Shown: piece by piece, positions 27,555 to 37,943 of the stretch
How positions within the stretch are numbered: position 1 is the first letter of the stretch
Layout: every line of letters starts with the position of its first letter
NCBI RefSeq assembly: GCF_003336705.1
Contig: NZ_QMDL01000003.1
Location: 211 to 64,210, forward strand
Origin: Marinobacter litoralis
GTDB taxonomy: Bacteria; Pseudomonadota; Gammaproteobacteria; Pseudomonadales; Oleiphilaceae
Direction: 5' to 3'
Length of the DNA stretch: 64,000 nt
Position numbers and translations under genes: made by a program
The notes under the pieces: generated by a model
What the model was told of the DNA's origin: nothing
Seen by the model: the letters and a program-made list of their open reading frames with translations, nothing else
Databases searched by the model: none

Positions 27555-28349
27555 ATGGCAGTTACCATTAATACCCTGCGGGAACTCAAGCAGAAAGGCG
27601 AAGCCTTCTCAGCGCTTACCTCCTACGACTCCACCTTTGCACAGGTGGTCAGCGAAGCGGGCGTGGATGTAATCCTGATTGGTGACTCACTCGGCATGGT
27701 ACTGCAAGGCAACGACAGCACTTTGCCCGTAACCATGGAACACATGATCTACCACACCAGCTGCGTGGCTAAAGGCAACAAAGGCTCGCTGATCATGGCC
27801 GACATGCCCTTTATGTCTTACGGCACCGTCGCCGACGCGCTGGACAACGCCGCGGAACTCATGCGTGCCGGTGCCCACATGGTCAAACTCGAAGGCACCG
27901 ACTGGATGAGAGACACCATCGAAGCCTTGAGCGAACGGGGCGTACCTGTGTGTGCCCACCTGGGGCTAACACCCCAGTTCGTCAACAAATTCGGCGGCTA
28001 CAAAGTCCAGGGTCGCGACGACAAAGCCGCGGAAGCCATGATCGAGCACGCTTGCCAGCTGGAAGCGGCCGGGGCAGACATCATCTTGCTTGAATGCGTC
28101 CCCGCGCCCCTTGCTGCCCGTATAACCCAGGCTGTTAAAGCGCCGGTTATCGGCATTGGCGCCGGCTCAGACACCGACGGCCAAGTACTGGTACTGCACG
28201 ACATGCTGGGCGTAACCCCGGGCCGAAAGCCCCGGTTCGTAAAGAACTTCCTGGCAGACACCGCTTCCATTCCGGAAGCCATCGCAGCCTATGCCAAGGC
28301 TGTTAAAGAACGCACTTTCCCCGCCGAGGAGCATACGTTCAAGGCATGA
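27555..28349 (+). CDS. panB: 3-methyl-2-oxobutanoate hydroxymethyltransferase
   Basis: Makes ketopantoate from ketoisovalerate and methylene-tetrahydrofolate, the first pantothenate step. The 264 residues are full length. [20 protein letters not shown], a KLEG motif (residues 113-116) and the [10 protein letters not shown] segment carrying the catalytic glutamate are intact. AAGGAT precedes the ATG. Overlaps panC by 4 bp. The folate-gene neighbour supplies its one-carbon cofactor. Confidence 0.96.
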   Translation: MAVTINTLRELKQKGEAFSALTSYDSTFAQVVSEAGVDVILIGDSLGMVLQGNDSTLPVTMEHMIYHTSCVAKGNKGSLIMADMPFMSYGTVADALDNAAELMRAGAHMVKLEGTDWMRDTIEALSERGVPVCAHLGLTPQFVNKFGGYKVQGRDDKAAEAMIEHACQLEAAGADIILLECVPAPLAARITQAVKAPVIGIGAGSDTDGQVLVLHDMLGVTPGRKPRFVKNFLADTASIPEAIAAYAKAVKERTFPAEEHTFKA

Positions 28350-29194
28350 GAACCGTACATTCACTCAAAGAACTTCGCAGCATCCTGAAAGCCTACCGCC
28401 AACAGGGCAAAACCATCGCGCTGGTGCCCACCATGGGCAACCTTCACGAAGGCCACATTTCCTTGGTGCGTAAAGCCTCCGAAGCCGCAGACATTGTTGT
28501 CACCAGCATTTTCGTGAACCCCATGCAGTTTGGCGCTAACGAAGATCTGGATTCGTACCCGCGTACGCTGGCCGAAGATCAGGACAAACTGGCTCCGGCT
28601 GGCAACACCCTGATTTTCGCGCCGCCGGTTTCCGAAATTTACCCGGAAGGCCTTGCCAACCAAACCAAGGTAGTGGTGCCGGAAGTCAGCGAGGGCCACT
28701 GCGGTGCGAGCCGCCCGGGTCACTTCGAAGGTGTGGCCACCGTGGTCACCATGTTGTTTAACATGATCCAGCCGGACATGGCGTTTTTCGGCGAGAAAGA
28801 CTTCCAGCAACTCGCGGTGATTCGCAAGATGACTCGCGACCTGATGATGCCCATCGAAATCATCGGCGCACCTACCGTGCGCGAAGAAGACGGTTTGGCA
28901 AAAAGCTCACGCAACGGCTACTTGTCTGAAGAAGAAAGAGCCATTGCACCGGTCGTCTACAAAACACTGACACATGCCGCACAGCAGCTCGAAGCAGGCA
29001 ACGGTGATTTCGCCGCTCTGGAACAAGAGGCTCGTGATACTCTGACAAACGCCGGCTTACGCCCCGATTACTTTAATATTGTGAACAGCCTGACGCTCAA
29101 GCCGGCTTCCGAAGCCGACAAAGAGCTGACCCTGCTGGTGGCGGCCTTTCTAGGCACCACACGGCTGATCGACAATCTCTCTGTTACTCGCTAA
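28346..29194 (+). CDS. panC: Pantothenate synthetase
   Basis: ATP-dependent ligation of pantoate and beta-alanine. The 282-residue protein has the HIGH-like [12 protein letters not shown], the [11 protein letters not shown] active-site strand and the KSSRNGYL loop replacing KMSKS. Its ATG overlaps the panB stop (ATGA), so the two pathway enzymes are made together. Confidence 0.96.
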   Translation: MRTVHSLKELRSILKAYRQQGKTIALVPTMGNLHEGHISLVRKASEAADIVVTSIFVNPMQFGANEDLDSYPRTLAEDQDKLAPAGNTLIFAPPVSEIYPEGLANQTKVVVPEVSEGHCGASRPGHFEGVATVVTMLFNMIQPDMAFFGEKDFQQLAVIRKMTRDLMMPIEIIGAPTVREEDGLAKSSRNGYLSEEERAIAPVVYKTLTHAAQQLEAGNGDFAALEQEARDTLTNAGLRPDYFNIVNSLTLKPASEADKELTLLVAAFLGTTRLIDNLSVTR

Positions 29195-29248
29195 ACACCG
29201 GACTCGCTGTCGCGTGTGCGCGCGGCAGCGAACAGAAAGGACACTCTG

Positions 29249-30910
29249 ATGCCACCCGCTTCGGCACCTCTGACTGAAAAACCCGAATGGCACGCGCTTC
29301 TCCAGCAAAAGCAGCAACTGGAGAGCGTGCTTATGCGCGACCTGTTTCAAACAGACCCCAAACGTGCAGACCGATATCTAATTAAAGGTGCGGGGCTGAC
29401 GCTTGATTTCTCACGCAACCGTCTGACCGACGAAACGCTTACGGCTCTTTCTGATCTGGCAAGGGCGTGCAATCTGCCACAACGCATTACCGACCTAGTC
29501 ACCGGCGCCAAGGTTAACCGCACAGAAAACCGGCCCGCGCTGCATACCGCCCTGCGCCAGCCGGCCGGTGACTCAGTCTGGGTTGACGGCAAAGACATCA
29601 TTCCCGAAATCCATGCCACGCAAGCCCGCATGGAACAACTTGATCAAGCCATTCAGAGCGGCACCAAAACCGGCCACACCGGTCGTGCTTTCACCGATAT
29701 TGTCAGCATCGGCATCGGCGGCTCCTTCCTTGGCCCTAAACTCGCCGTAGAAGCGCTCACCCCCTTCTGGCAAGGTAATCTGAGGTGCCATTTTGTTGCC
29801 AACATCGATGGTACGGATATCGCTGAAACGCTGAAGTCGCTTAACCCCGAAACTACCTTGTTTCTGGTGCAATCAAAATCGTTCCGCACACAGGAAACCC
29901 TCGATAACAGCCTGATCGCCCGAGAGTGGTTCCTCACTAACGGCGGCAACCAAGACGCCGTCGCCCATCACTTTATGGCCGTGACCGCCAACACTGATGA
30001 GGCGGTGCGGTTTGGCATTCACCCGGACAACATCTTCCCGATGTGGGACTGGGTGGGCGGCCGGTACTCGCTCTGGTCGGCTATTGGCTTGCCCATCGCG
30101 CTGATGGTCGGCATGGACAACTTCCGCGCACTGCTGGCCGGCGCGCACGCCATGGACTGCCATTTCAAAGAAGCACCAACCGAGCAGAACCTGCCGGTCG
30201 TTATGGCGTTACTAAGTGTTTGGTACAACAACTTCTGGAGCGCCCAAAGCCACGCTGTGCTGCCCTACGACGAATACCTGAAGCACTTGCCCGAGCACCT
30301 GCAACAACTGGACATGGAAAGTAACGGTAAGAAGGTGACCCAAGACGGTGCTCCAGTGGATTACGAAACCGGCCCGATTCTCTGGGGCGGCGTTGGCGCG
30401 AACGGCCAGCATGCCTATCATCAGCTGATTCACCAAGGCACACGTTTGGTGCCCGCCGACTTTGTGATTCCGCTGACATCCCACAATCCGGTGGGCCACC
30501 ACCATGCCACCCTGTTCGCCAACTGCCTGAGCCAGGCCCGCGCCATGATGGCTGGAAAAACAGAGGCAGAGGCTCTGCAAGAATTGATCGCAAGTGGCCT
30601 GGATCAAAATGCCGCTGCCGAACTCGCTCCACACAAAGCCATTCCCGGCAATAAACCTAGCAATATTCTGTTGATGGCGAAGATAACGCCGGAAACGCTA
30701 GGCGCACTGGTGGCGCTTTATGAGCACCGGACCTTCGTGCAAAGCGTGATTTGGGATGTGGACTGTTTTGACCAATGGGGCGTCGAGCTCGGCAAGCAGA
30801 TGGGCAATGAAATCCTGCCGCGCCTGATCGACAATGAAGAAGTCGGCAGCGCCGGGGATAGCGCAACCGATAATCTGGTCGCCCTGTTCCGCTCAGCCAA
30901 TCGCCGCTGA
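29249..30910 (+). CDS. pgi: Glucose-6-phosphate isomerase
   Basis: Interconverts glucose-6-phosphate and fructose-6-phosphate. I start at ATG 29249, with AAAGGA 7 nt upstream; a GTG at 29216 would add eleven unlikely residues. The 553-residue protein carries DIVSIGIGGSFLGPKLA (phosphate loop), DWVGGRYSLWSAIGL (family signature, base region) and QWGVELGKQ near the end with the catalytic lysine. Its 3' end overlaps the convergent second folK by 18 bp. Confidence 0.95.
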   Translation: MPPASAPLTEKPEWHALLQQKQQLESVLMRDLFQTDPKRADRYLIKGAGLTLDFSRNRLTDETLTALSDLARACNLPQRITDLVTGAKVNRTENRPALHTALRQPAGDSVWVDGKDIIPEIHATQARMEQLDQAIQSGTKTGHTGRAFTDIVSIGIGGSFLGPKLAVEALTPFWQGNLRCHFVANIDGTDIAETLKSLNPETTLFLVQSKSFRTQETLDNSLIAREWFLTNGGNQDAVAHHFMAVTANTDEAVRFGIHPDNIFPMWDWVGGRYSLWSAIGLPIALMVGMDNFRALLAGAHAMDCHFKEAPTEQNLPVVMALLSVWYNNFWSAQSHAVLPYDEYLKHLPEHLQQLDMESNGKKVTQDGAPVDYETGPILWGGVGANGQHAYHQLIHQGTRLVPADFVIPLTSHNPVGHHHATLFANCLSQARAMMAGKTEAEALQELIASGLDQNAAAELAPHKAIPGNKPSNILLMAKITPETLGALVALYEHRTFVQSVIWDVDCFDQWGVELGKQMGNEILPRLIDNEEVGSAGDSATDNLVALFRSANRR

Positions 30911-31408
30911 AATCTGGCGCTCCTGCCAGATGAAATCGACCGGCCAGAGCTTCTGGTCGGCGGCGTAATACTGCCACAACTCAGAATAACTCTTCCCGTT
31001 AACGGGGTGTTTCGTCTCTGGCGCAATATCGGCCAGGGGCTTTAGTACAAACGCATTCTTCAGGATTTCACCTCGCGGCAGCTCCACCCCGGCCACAAGG
31101 CCTACTTCATCGCCGTATGTGAGAATATCCAAATCCAAAGTCCGCGGGCTGAATCGGGGGGCATCCGGACGCCGACCAAAATCCAGCTCCATCTGCTTCA
31201 ACAGTCGCGATAATTCGGCCACCTGTAACTCGGTATGAAAACCCACCGCCAGATTCAAAAAGTTTGAACCGGAAAAGCCGACGGGCTCACTCTCGTACAC
31301 CGGCGACACCGACAGCTCACCAAACGCGTTCTGCAAGGCATCCAGAGCGAGCCCGACATGCCGGTAGCGCTCAACATTACTGCCTATGCCAAGAAGCACC
31401 CTCGCCAT
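30893..31408 (-). CDS. folK: 2-amino-4-hydroxy-6-hydroxymethyldihydropteridine pyrophosphokinase (second copy)
   Basis: A second HPPK of 171 residues with LGIGSNVERY, NFLNLAVGFHTEL and FSPRTLDLDILTYGDE; both catalytic aspartates are kept, so it should be active. It is only distantly similar to the copy at 26930. It overlaps folB by one base, placing two successive folate-branch enzymes in one unit, while the other copy sits with pantothenate genes. Pseudomonas also has two copies in these two contexts. Confidence 0.92.
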   Translation of the reverse strand: MARVLLGIGSNVERYRHVGLALDALQNAFGELSVSPVYESEPVGFSGSNFLNLAVGFHTELQVAELSRLLKQMELDFGRRPDAPRFSPRTLDLDILTYGDEVGLVAGVELPRGEILKNAFVLKPLADIAPETKHPVNGKSYSELWQYYAADQKLWPVDFIWQERQISAAIG

Positions 31409-31764
31409 CAGCGCTGACCTCGCTCAATCCGCACGCCCACAGAGGTAGCCGCCGGAACCGCACCGGGCTTGTTAACGGTAATGCGCAGCCAGCTCACGCC
31501 AAAATCCTGCTGCAACATAGTGGCAACCGCTTCCGCCGCGGTCTCGATTAACTGCGGCTGCAACGCTTGAATGCATTGGCTGACCCGCTCACTCACGGCC
31601 GCATAGTCGAGGGCATCGGCGACATCGTCACTCGCTGCCGGCACCCGGTTGTCCCAAGCCATTTCAAGGTCCACCAGCAGCCGCTGGGTGATCTCCCGCT
31701 CCCAGTCATAAACACCAATAACGGTTTCTACTGCCAAACCTTCCACTAACACCACATCTGCCAA
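31408..31764 (-). CDS. folB: Dihydroneopterin aldolase
   Basis: Converts dihydroneopterin to 6-hydroxymethyl-dihydropterin, the substrate of FolK. The 118-residue protein has LVEGLAVETVIGVYDWERE at the N-terminus (catalytic region) and the C-terminal VNKPGAVPAATSVGV motif with the catalytic lysine. One-base overlap with folK downstream. Divergent from plsY with a 145-bp gap. Confidence 0.93.
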   Translation of the reverse strand: MADVVLVEGLAVETVIGVYDWEREITQRLLVDLEMAWDNRVPAASDDVADALDYAAVSERVSQCIQALQPQLIETAAEAVATMLQQDFGVSWLRITVNKPGAVPAATSVGVRIERGQR

Positions 31765-31909
31765 ACCAGACTCCCTAGGCTTACACTCTTGGCTGATTGA
31801 ATATTATACAGACAAGCGATACTGTGGCCGTTCGCCTGCTCGCCTGAATTTGGGGCAGCTATTTTCTCACAGAATACCGGATGCCGTCTGCGCGCCTTGT
31901 GAAACACCT

Positions 31910-32503
31910 ATGGAAACCGCTAGCCAACCGATCTTAATTGTTCTGCTCTGTTTTGGAGCTTATCTCGCCGGGTCGGTGCTGTTTGCCATCCCGGTTTGCC
32001 GGGCCTGGCGGCTTCCAGACCCTCGAGCTCAAGGCTCCGGTAACCCAGGGGCGACCAATGTGTTTCGTGCAGGAGGCTGGCAACCGGCACTCACGACTCT
32101 TGCTCTTGATGCGCTAAAAGGCTGGCTACCGGTCTGGCTGGCCAATCAGGCCGACATGTCGATTATGGTGCAGGCCATCGTCGCCTTGAGCGCCGTGACC
32201 GGCCACATGATTCCGATTTTTTTCCGATTCAAAGGCGGGAAAGGTGTCGCCACAGCGCTTGGTGCAGGTTTAGCGCTCGCGCCGCTCACCACACTGCTGA
32301 TGGCAGCTGTCTGGCTTGTCGTGATTTGGCGTTCACGAATCAGTGCACTGGCGTCGATCATCGCCATTGGCTCCGGCCCCATCATCAGCGCGATTCTGGA
32401 GCCGGACACACTGCCACTCTTTGGCCTGCTCACCCTGCTTATCGTGGTTCGCCACCGCAACAACCTGATTCGGCTGGCCCAAGGCAGAGAAACGGGGCTT
32501 TAA
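31910..32503 (+). CDS. plsY: Acyl-phosphate:glycerol-3-phosphate acyltransferase
   Basis: First acylation of glycerol-3-phosphate in phospholipid synthesis, in the inner membrane. ATG 31910 gives 197 residues, close to the family's usual size; upstream TTG 31850 gives an unconserved extension. The three family loops are visible: GSGNPGATNVFRAGG, FRFKGGKGVATALG and the C-terminal VVRHRNNLIRL. About five membrane segments. No strong ribosome binding site. It converges on tsaD with 5 bp between stops. Confidence 0.93.
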   Translation: METASQPILIVLLCFGAYLAGSVLFAIPVCRAWRLPDPRAQGSGNPGATNVFRAGGWQPALTTLALDALKGWLPVWLANQADMSIMVQAIVALSAVTGHMIPIFFRFKGGKGVATALGAGLALAPLTTLLMAAVWLVVIWRSRISALASIIAIGSGPIISAILEPDTLPLFGLLTLLIVVRHRNNLIRLAQGRETGL

Positions 32504-32508
32504 CGGAT

Positions 32509-33564
32509 TTAGTCCACCAACCCATTGGCGCGCGGCTCGTTCACCGACGGCAGGGTATCCATCGGCCAGCGCGGCACGGAAACAATCCGCTCGCCATCTT
32601 TCTGCCCTTTTCTCAAACGCTGTGCACCGGCATACGCAATCATCGCGCCGTTGTCGGTGCAGAATTCAGGGCGTGCGTAGAACACCGAACCGCCAAGTTT
32701 TGCGGTCATTTTCTCAAGGCCGGCGCGCAAGCGTTTGTTTGCACTCACACCACCGGCAATCACCAAGCGTTTGCAGCCTGTCTGCTCCAAGGCCCGGCGA
32801 CATTTGATGGTTAACGTATCCACCACCGCCGCCTCAAAGGCCAAGGCAATGTCCGCCTTTACCTGCTCATCAAACTCTCCGGCATCCTTTGCCGCGTTAA
32901 CGGTATTGAGGGTAAAGGTTTTCAAGCCACTAAAGCTGAAATCCAGGCCCGGGCGATCCGTCATCGGGCGGGGGAAGCGGTAACGCCCTTCCCGCCCTTT
33001 TTCCGCCAAGGCGGCCACTCTGGGGCCACCGGGGTAATCCAGTCCCAACATTTTTGCAGCCTTGTCGAAGGCTTCACCGGCCGCATCATCCACCGACTCG
33101 CCCAGCATCTCGTACTCACCAATGCCATCGACTCGGACTAACTGCGTATGGCCACCCGACACCAACAGGGCGACAAAAGGAAACGCCGGCGGGTTGTCTT
33201 CCAGCATAGGGGCCAGCAAATGCCCTTCCATGTGGTGCACACCCAGCACTGGGATATCCAGCGCGTACCCCAAAGCGTGGGCCACCGAGCCGCCCACCAT
33301 CAATGCACCCACAAGACCGGGACCCGCGGTGTAAGCAATTCCCTCTATGTCGGTTCGAGCCTTACCGGCATCCGCCAACACCTGATCGCACAGGGGCAAC
33401 AGCTTTCGAACATGATCCCGGGAGGCCAGCTCTGGCACCACACCGCCATAGTCGGCATGCACCTCTACCTGGCTAAACAGGGCGTGGGCCAGCAGGCCCT
33501 GCTCGTCGTCCAACAGGGCAACGCCCGTCTCATCGCAAGAAGTTTCAATACCAAGAATCAGCAT
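32509..33564 (-). CDS. tsaD: tRNA threonylcarbamoyladenosine synthase subunit TsaD
   Basis: Transfers the threonylcarbamoyl group to A37 of ANN-decoding tRNAs, with TsaB and TsaE. ATG 33564 gives 351 residues starting [13 protein letters not shown]; an in-frame ATG at 33681 adds 39 unconserved residues. The metal ligands H111 and H115 (HHMEGH) and the C-terminal CTDNGAMIA are intact. Divergent from rpsU, as in many gammaproteobacteria. tRNA-Ile2 in this window decodes AUA and is a predicted substrate. Confidence 0.95.
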   Translation of the reverse strand: MLILGIETSCDETGVALLDDEQGLLAHALFSQVEVHADYGGVVPELASRDHVRKLLPLCDQVLADAGKARTDIEGIAYTAGPGLVGALMVGGSVAHALGYALDIPVLGVHHMEGHLLAPMLEDNPPAFPFVALLVSGGHTQLVRVDGIGEYEMLGESVDDAAGEAFDKAAKMLGLDYPGGPRVAALAEKGREGRYRFPRPMTDRPGLDFSFSGLKTFTLNTVNAAKDAGEFDEQVKADIALAFEAAVVDTLTIKCRRALEQTGCKRLVIAGGVSANKRLRAGLEKMTAKLGGSVFYARPEFCTDNGAMIAYAGAQRLRKGQKDGERIVSVPRWPMDTLPSVNEPRANGLVD

Positions 33565-33652
33565 AAATCGGGGCCGTGTCCGCGGGGTTGGAATGATTGA
33601 CGATAATTTTATCAGAAACCCGACCGCCCCCGTCACTTTCGTTGAACAATGA

Positions 33653-33681
33653 TTGACCTGACGTGTCCCAGCCGTTATCAT
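33653..33681 (+). promoter_or_regulatory. Sigma-70 promoter of the rpsU-dnaG-rpoD operon
   Basis: TTGACC (33653-33658), a 17-bp spacer and TATCAT (33676-33681) give a good sigma-70 promoter about 118 bp before the rpsU ATG. The leader contains a short CTGGTC/GACCAG inverted pair. Confidence 0.55.
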
Positions 33682-33798
33682 TGCCGCCCTTAATTATGCA
33701 CTGGTCGAGTTATAACCAATCTGACCAGGGATCGAGCCGCGAGAATCTATTTCAGCGGAACAATTTGAAACCGAATCTATCAGGTAGGTGATTGTCGA

Positions 33799-34014
33799 AT
33801 GCCAGCTGTTAAACTGAAAGAGAACGAACCGTTTGACGTAGCACTGCGTCGCTTCAAGCGTTCATGCGAAAAAGCCGGTGTACTTTCTGAAGTACGTCGT
33901 CGTGAGCACTACGAAAAGCCGACGGCTGTTCGTAAGCGCAAAGCTGCTGCTGCCGTTAAGCGTCATCTCAAGAAGCTTCAGCGTGAACAGCGTAAGTTCG
34001 AGCGTCTGTACTGA
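33799..34014 (+). CDS. rpsU: 30S ribosomal protein bS21
   Basis: Small basic ribosomal protein needed for translation initiation. The 71-residue sequence is typical: [20 protein letters not shown] at the start and a strongly basic [18 protein letters not shown] helix. First gene of the rpsU-dnaG-rpoD operon, which links translation, replication and transcription initiation. A terminator sits before dnaG. Confidence 0.97.
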   Translation: MPAVKLKENEPFDVALRRFKRSCEKAGVLSEVRRREHYEKPTAVRKRKAAAAVKRHLKKLQREQRKFERLY

Positions 34015-34078
34015 GTTCAGACCGCTTCGACAGCAAGACTGATTGCCGGAACGGCGTTTCGCCCTCTCTGGCAAACTG

Positions 34079-34113
34079 AAAATGCCGCCGAGGCCTGGCT
34101 TCGGCGGCATTTT
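34079..34113 (+). terminator. Intercistronic terminator between rpsU and dnaG
   Basis: A stem of about 13 bp (34079-34092 with 34100-34113, one G-U pair), a 7-nt loop and a run of T on the right arm (34110-34114). E. coli has a comparable terminator here that lowers dnaG and rpoD transcription relative to rpsU. Confidence 0.85.
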
Positions 34114-34166
34114 TGGCTATGGTGAATAACGTTTGTATCCGGCGCCCCGGATGAAGTGGAGCCACC

Positions 34167-35921
34167 ATGAGCGGACTGATCCCTCAACGCTTTGTTGAAG
34201 ACCTTCTGGATCGAATTGATCTGGGAGAACTGATTGGATCACGCATCACTCTCAAAAAGGCTGGCGGTAATTACAAAGCCTGCTGCCCATTTCATGACGA
34301 GAAAACGCCCTCGTTCAACGTTCGGCCGGACAAAGGCTTCTACCACTGCTTTGGCTGCGGCGCTCATGGCGATGCCATCAGCTTTATCCGCGAATTCGAA
34401 GGCCTGGGCTTTACAGAAGCGGTAGAGGAACTGGCGAAACGTGCCGGCATGGAAGTGCCGTACGACAAAGTCGCCAAACAAGAAATGCAGCAAGCCCGGA
34501 CGTTGACGGACGCGCTGGATTTCGCGAGCAAATTTTATCACTCGGCGCTCACCAGCCAACAAGGCGCTTACGCACAGGATTACCTGAAACAACGCGGTCT
34601 GGACGATGACATCATCGCACGTTATCAGATCGGCTTTGCACCGGGATCCGGCACCGCCTTGTACGATGCAGCACCGAGAGATCTGAAAAAGCCCTTGCTG
34701 GAAACCAAAACGGTCTCCGACAAATACGGCAAACCAAGGGATTTGTTCCGCAACCGGGTGATGTTCCCGATCCGGAACACGCGCGGCAAAACGATCGCGT
34801 TTGGCGGCCGCACACTGGGCGACGACAAAGCCAAGTACATTAACTCGCCGGAATCTGACGTATTCCATAAAAGCCGCGAGATTTACGGCCTGCACGAAGC
34901 CCGGCAAGCCACACGCCAGCTGGATAAGCTGCTGGTAGTAGAAGGCTACATGGATGTCATCGCACTGGCCCAGCACGGCATCGATTACGCCGTTGCAACA
35001 CTGGGCACAGCGACCAATCAAGACAGTTTGACCGCCCTGCTTCGGCAAGTGCGGCACATTGTATTTTGCTTTGACGGCGATCAGGCGGGTTTTCGAGCCG
35101 CTGATCGAGCCATGGAAAACGCATTGGAACTGATTGCCGACGGCCTGCATCTTCAGTTTCTGATGCTACCCGAAGGCGAAGATCCGGACACACTTGTCCG
35201 AAAGGAAGGCGCAGAAGCGTTCCAAAAACGCATTGAAGGTGCAACACCGCTCTCGCGCTTTTTGTTTGATCGCCAGAGCGAAGGTCTGGATCTCGAACTC
35301 CCGGAGCACCGGGGCGAACTCAGAGCCAGAGCCGAACAATTACTGAACAAAATGCCCCGCTGCACGCTGCGGGACGCGATGTGGCAGGAAATGCTGCGCT
35401 TATGCGGCGGCCGCAACCAGTGGCAGAGTCGTCAGCAAAACAGCAAAAATTACAAAGCGAAAGGCTGGCGGGGAGAACGCCAGCACCGCCCGACCGAAGA
35501 GCGGGTGGACGTAAAACTCAGCAAAGACAGCACACTGTGCCTTGCCTTGCTGGAAGCGCCGGAGCTGGCCACGGAAATCAAGGCACAAGCCGACAGCACC
35601 CGGCAACTGGACCAAGCGGGGCGATTTGCCCGCTGGCTCCTGGACAAAAACATTCAAACCCGCAAAGCACTGATTGCGGAGTTAGCAACAGATAAGCAGG
35701 CCCGCGACAGGTTCTACAACCTGTTCGACGGACTGGAGCACATCCCGGCACGGGAAAGCACACTGGCAGCAGCCAGAGAGCTATTAAGCCCGAACGAAGA
35801 AGCCGCGCGCCAGCAAAGACTGGCAACACTGCTCCGGAACCTGGCCAAGCTCACCCCGGAACAACGGGAAGAGCTACGAACGCTCAGCGCGGGTACGTTA
35901 AACCCGAAAGCGGAGCATTGA
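34167..35921 (+). CDS. dnaG: DNA primase
   Basis: Makes RNA primers at the replication fork. The 584-residue protein has the CHC2 zinc site (C40, H43, C61, C64), a TOPRIM domain (LLVVEGYMDVIAL, then DGDQAG) and a C-terminal helicase-binding region separated by a basic, glutamine-rich linker near residues 420-450. All core motifs are intact. Start ATG 34167 is 25 bp after GGATGAAGTGGAG-type sequence. Confidence 0.96.
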   Translation: MSGLIPQRFVEDLLDRIDLGELIGSRITLKKAGGNYKACCPFHDEKTPSFNVRPDKGFYHCFGCGAHGDAISFIREFEGLGFTEAVEELAKRAGMEVPYDKVAKQEMQQARTLTDALDFASKFYHSALTSQQGAYAQDYLKQRGLDDDIIARYQIGFAPGSGTALYDAAPRDLKKPLLETKTVSDKYGKPRDLFRNRVMFPIRNTRGKTIAFGGRTLGDDKAKYINSPESDVFHKSREIYGLHEARQATRQLDKLLVVEGYMDVIALAQHGIDYAVATLGTATNQDSLTALLRQVRHIVFCFDGDQAGFRAADRAMENALELIADGLHLQFLMLPEGEDPDTLVRKEGAEAFQKRIEGATPLSRFLFDRQSEGLDLELPEHRGELRARAEQLLNKMPRCTLRDAMWQEMLRLCGGRNQWQSRQQNSKNYKAKGWRGERQHRPTEERVDVKLSKDSTLCLALLEAPELATEIKAQADSTRQLDQAGRFARWLLDKNIQTRKALIAELATDKQARDRFYNLFDGLEHIPARESTLAAARELLSPNEEAARQQRLATLLRNLAKLTPEQREELRTLSAGTLNPKAEH

Positions 35922-35962
35922 GCACTTGAAACTAATGCCATTGATCACCATCTAACCGTTCA

Positions 35963-35992
35963 TTGGCAGACCAGATAAGCGACAGCTATAAT
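35963..35992 (+). promoter_or_regulatory. Internal sigma-70 promoter before rpoD
   Basis: TTGGCA (35963-35968), an 18-bp spacer and a perfect TATAAT (35987-35992) lie 47 bp before the rpoD start. This would let rpoD be transcribed independently of rpsU-dnaG. Confidence 0.55.
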
Positions 35993-36039
35993 GGCTGTTT
36001 AACTTTTTTCCTCTTTAAAAGCGAGTTCACAGGGTGTCT

Positions 36040-37881
36040 ATGTCAGGCAATTCGCAGAAATCACGTTTAAAAGACCTCATCGCTCGAGGCAAGGAACAAG
36101 GTTACCTGACTTACGCCGAGGTAAACGACCACCTGCCGGAAGACATTGCAGACCCGGATCAGGTTGAAGATATTATCCGGATGATCAACGACATGGGTAT
36201 CCAGGTGTGCGAAGAAACACCCGATGCCGATACCTTGTTGATGACCGAAGGTGACTCCACCGCCGACGAAGCTGCGGCCGCTGAAGCCGCTGCCGCTCTG
36301 GCTGCTGTAGAAACTGACGCTGGCCGCACCACCGACCCCGTTCGCATGTACATGCGTGAAATGGGTACCGTTGAGCTGCTGACCCGCGAAGGCGAAATCG
36401 TCATCGCCAAGCGCATCGAAGAAGGTATTCGCGACGTAATGGCCGCGGTTGCCCACTTCCCGGGTACCGCCGGCACCGTTATCCAGGCTTACGATCGCAT
36501 CATCGAAAACGAAGGCCGCATCAGCGACATCGTCACCGGTTTCCTGGACCCTGACGACGCAGAACCGTTCATGGGCGAAGAAGTCGTCGAAGAAACCACA
36601 GCTGAAAGCAACGAAGCTGAAGACGAGGACGACGGCGAAGAAGAGGAAAAGGAAAGCGGCCCGGATCCAGAAGAGACTCGCCTGCGCTTTGAGCTTCTGA
36701 AAGAGAAACTGGAAGCGGCTAATGAAGCACTAGCCAAGCATGGCCGCAGCCACAAGAAAACCCAGGAAGCGCTGAACGAGCTGGGCGCCGTGTTTGCTCC
36801 GTTCAAGCTGGGCAACAAAGCATTCGATGAGCTGGTTAACGTTGTTCGCTCCACCAACGACATGGTGCGCGAGAACGAACGTACCATCATGCAAATCTGC
36901 ATTCGCGAATGCAAAATGCCGCGCAAAGACTTCATCAAAGAGTTCCCGGGCAACGAAGTAAACCTCGACTGGGCTCCGAAGATTGCCAAGAGCAAGAAGC
37001 CTTACGCAGCAGCCATCGCTGAGCGTCTGGACGAAATCGTTCGTCTGCAGAAGCGCATCCACAACGTACAAACGGAAGTGGACCTGGACGTTGTCGATAT
37101 CAAAGAGATCAACCGTCGCGTTTCTATCGGTGAAGCGAAAGCCCGCCGCGCCAAGAAAGAAATGGTGGAAGCCAACTTGCGACTGGTTATCTCCATCGCC
37201 AAGAAGTACACCAACCGTGGCTTGCAGTTCCTCGACCTGATCCAGGAAGGCAACATCGGTTTGATGAAAGCGGTTGATAAGTTTGAATACCGTCGTGGCT
37301 ACAAGTTCTCGACCTACGCCACCTGGTGGATTCGCCAGGCCATCACCCGCTCCATCGCGGACCAGGCACGCACCATCCGTATTCCGGTGCACATGATCGA
37401 AACCATCAACAAGCTGAACCGTATTTCCCGCCAGATGCTGCAGGAAATGGGCCGCGAGCCTACGCCTGAAGAGCTGGGCGAGCGCATGGAAATGCCGGAA
37501 GAGAAGATCCGTAAGGTCCTGAAGATCGCCAAAGAGCCGATCTCCATGGAAACACCGATCGGGGATGATGAAGACAGCCATTTGGGCGATTTCATCGAAG
37601 ACATTCAGGCCCTGTCACCGGTGGATTCCGCCACCGCTGAAGGCCTGCGTGAAGCCACTCGCTCAGTGCTATCCGGCCTGACGGCTCGTGAATCAAAAGT
37701 ACTGCGCATGCGTTTCGGTATCGAAATGAACACCGACCATACCCTAGAGGAAGTTGGTAAACAGTTCGACGTAACCCGTGAACGTATCCGACAGATCGAA
37801 GCCAAGGCTCTGCGCAAACTGCGCCACCCTTCCCGCTCCGATCACCTGCGCGGCTTTATTGACGACCAAGGCAACGCATAA
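36040..37881 (+). CDS. rpoD: RNA polymerase sigma factor RpoD (sigma-70)
   Basis: Primary sigma factor, 613 residues as in E. coli. ATG 36040 is chosen; a GTG two codons upstream (36034) overlaps the AGGG ribosome binding site. Region 1.1 is followed by an acidic insert (about 185-215, very rich in E and D), region 2 with [13 protein letters not shown], region 3 and the region 4 helix-turn-helix [21 protein letters not shown] strong terminator follows. Confidence 0.97.
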   Translation: MSGNSQKSRLKDLIARGKEQGYLTYAEVNDHLPEDIADPDQVEDIIRMINDMGIQVCEETPDADTLLMTEGDSTADEAAAAEAAAALAAVETDAGRTTDPVRMYMREMGTVELLTREGEIVIAKRIEEGIRDVMAAVAHFPGTAGTVIQAYDRIIENEGRISDIVTGFLDPDDAEPFMGEEVVEETTAESNEAEDEDDGEEEEKESGPDPEETRLRFELLKEKLEAANEALAKHGRSHKKTQEALNELGAVFAPFKLGNKAFDELVNVVRSTNDMVRENERTIMQICIRECKMPRKDFIKEFPGNEVNLDWAPKIAKSKKPYAAAIAERLDEIVRLQKRIHNVQTEVDLDVVDIKEINRRVSIGEAKARRAKKEMVEANLRLVISIAKKYTNRGLQFLDLIQEGNIGLMKAVDKFEYRRGYKFSTYATWWIRQAITRSIADQARTIRIPVHMIETINKLNRISRQMLQEMGREPTPEELGERMEMPEEKIRKVLKIAKEPISMETPIGDDEDSHLGDFIEDIQALSPVDSATAEGLREATRSVLSGLTARESKVLRMRFGIEMNTDHTLEEVGKQFDVTRERIRQIEAKALRKLRHPSRSDHLRGFIDDQGNA

Positions 37882-37896
37882 AACCGAAAACACAGT

Positions 37897-37940
37897 AGCG
37901 GGCGCCAACCCTCACGGGTATAATGGCGCCCGCTTTTGTT
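37897..37940 (+). terminator. Terminator of rpoD
   Basis: A perfect 11-bp outer stem (37897-37907 with 37924-37934) with an inner ACCC/GGGT pair, followed by TTTT. The loop contains TATAAT (37919-37924), which is 20 bp before the tRNA; no -35 is visible for it. Confidence 0.85.
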
Positions 37941-37943
37941 ATC

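Noticed and set aside
34239..35150. Open frame of 303 codons opposite dnaG
   Set aside because: Mirror of the conserved CHC2 and TOPRIM coding sequence; no ribosome binding site or known domain.
36730..37581. Open frame of 283 codons opposite rpoD
   Set aside because: Antisense shadow of the most conserved sigma-70 regions.
37919..37924. TATAAT in the rpoD terminator loop as a dedicated tRNA promoter
   Set aside because: No -35 hexamer or extended -10 is visible; it lies in the loop of a hairpin that explains the sequence. Left unannotated.
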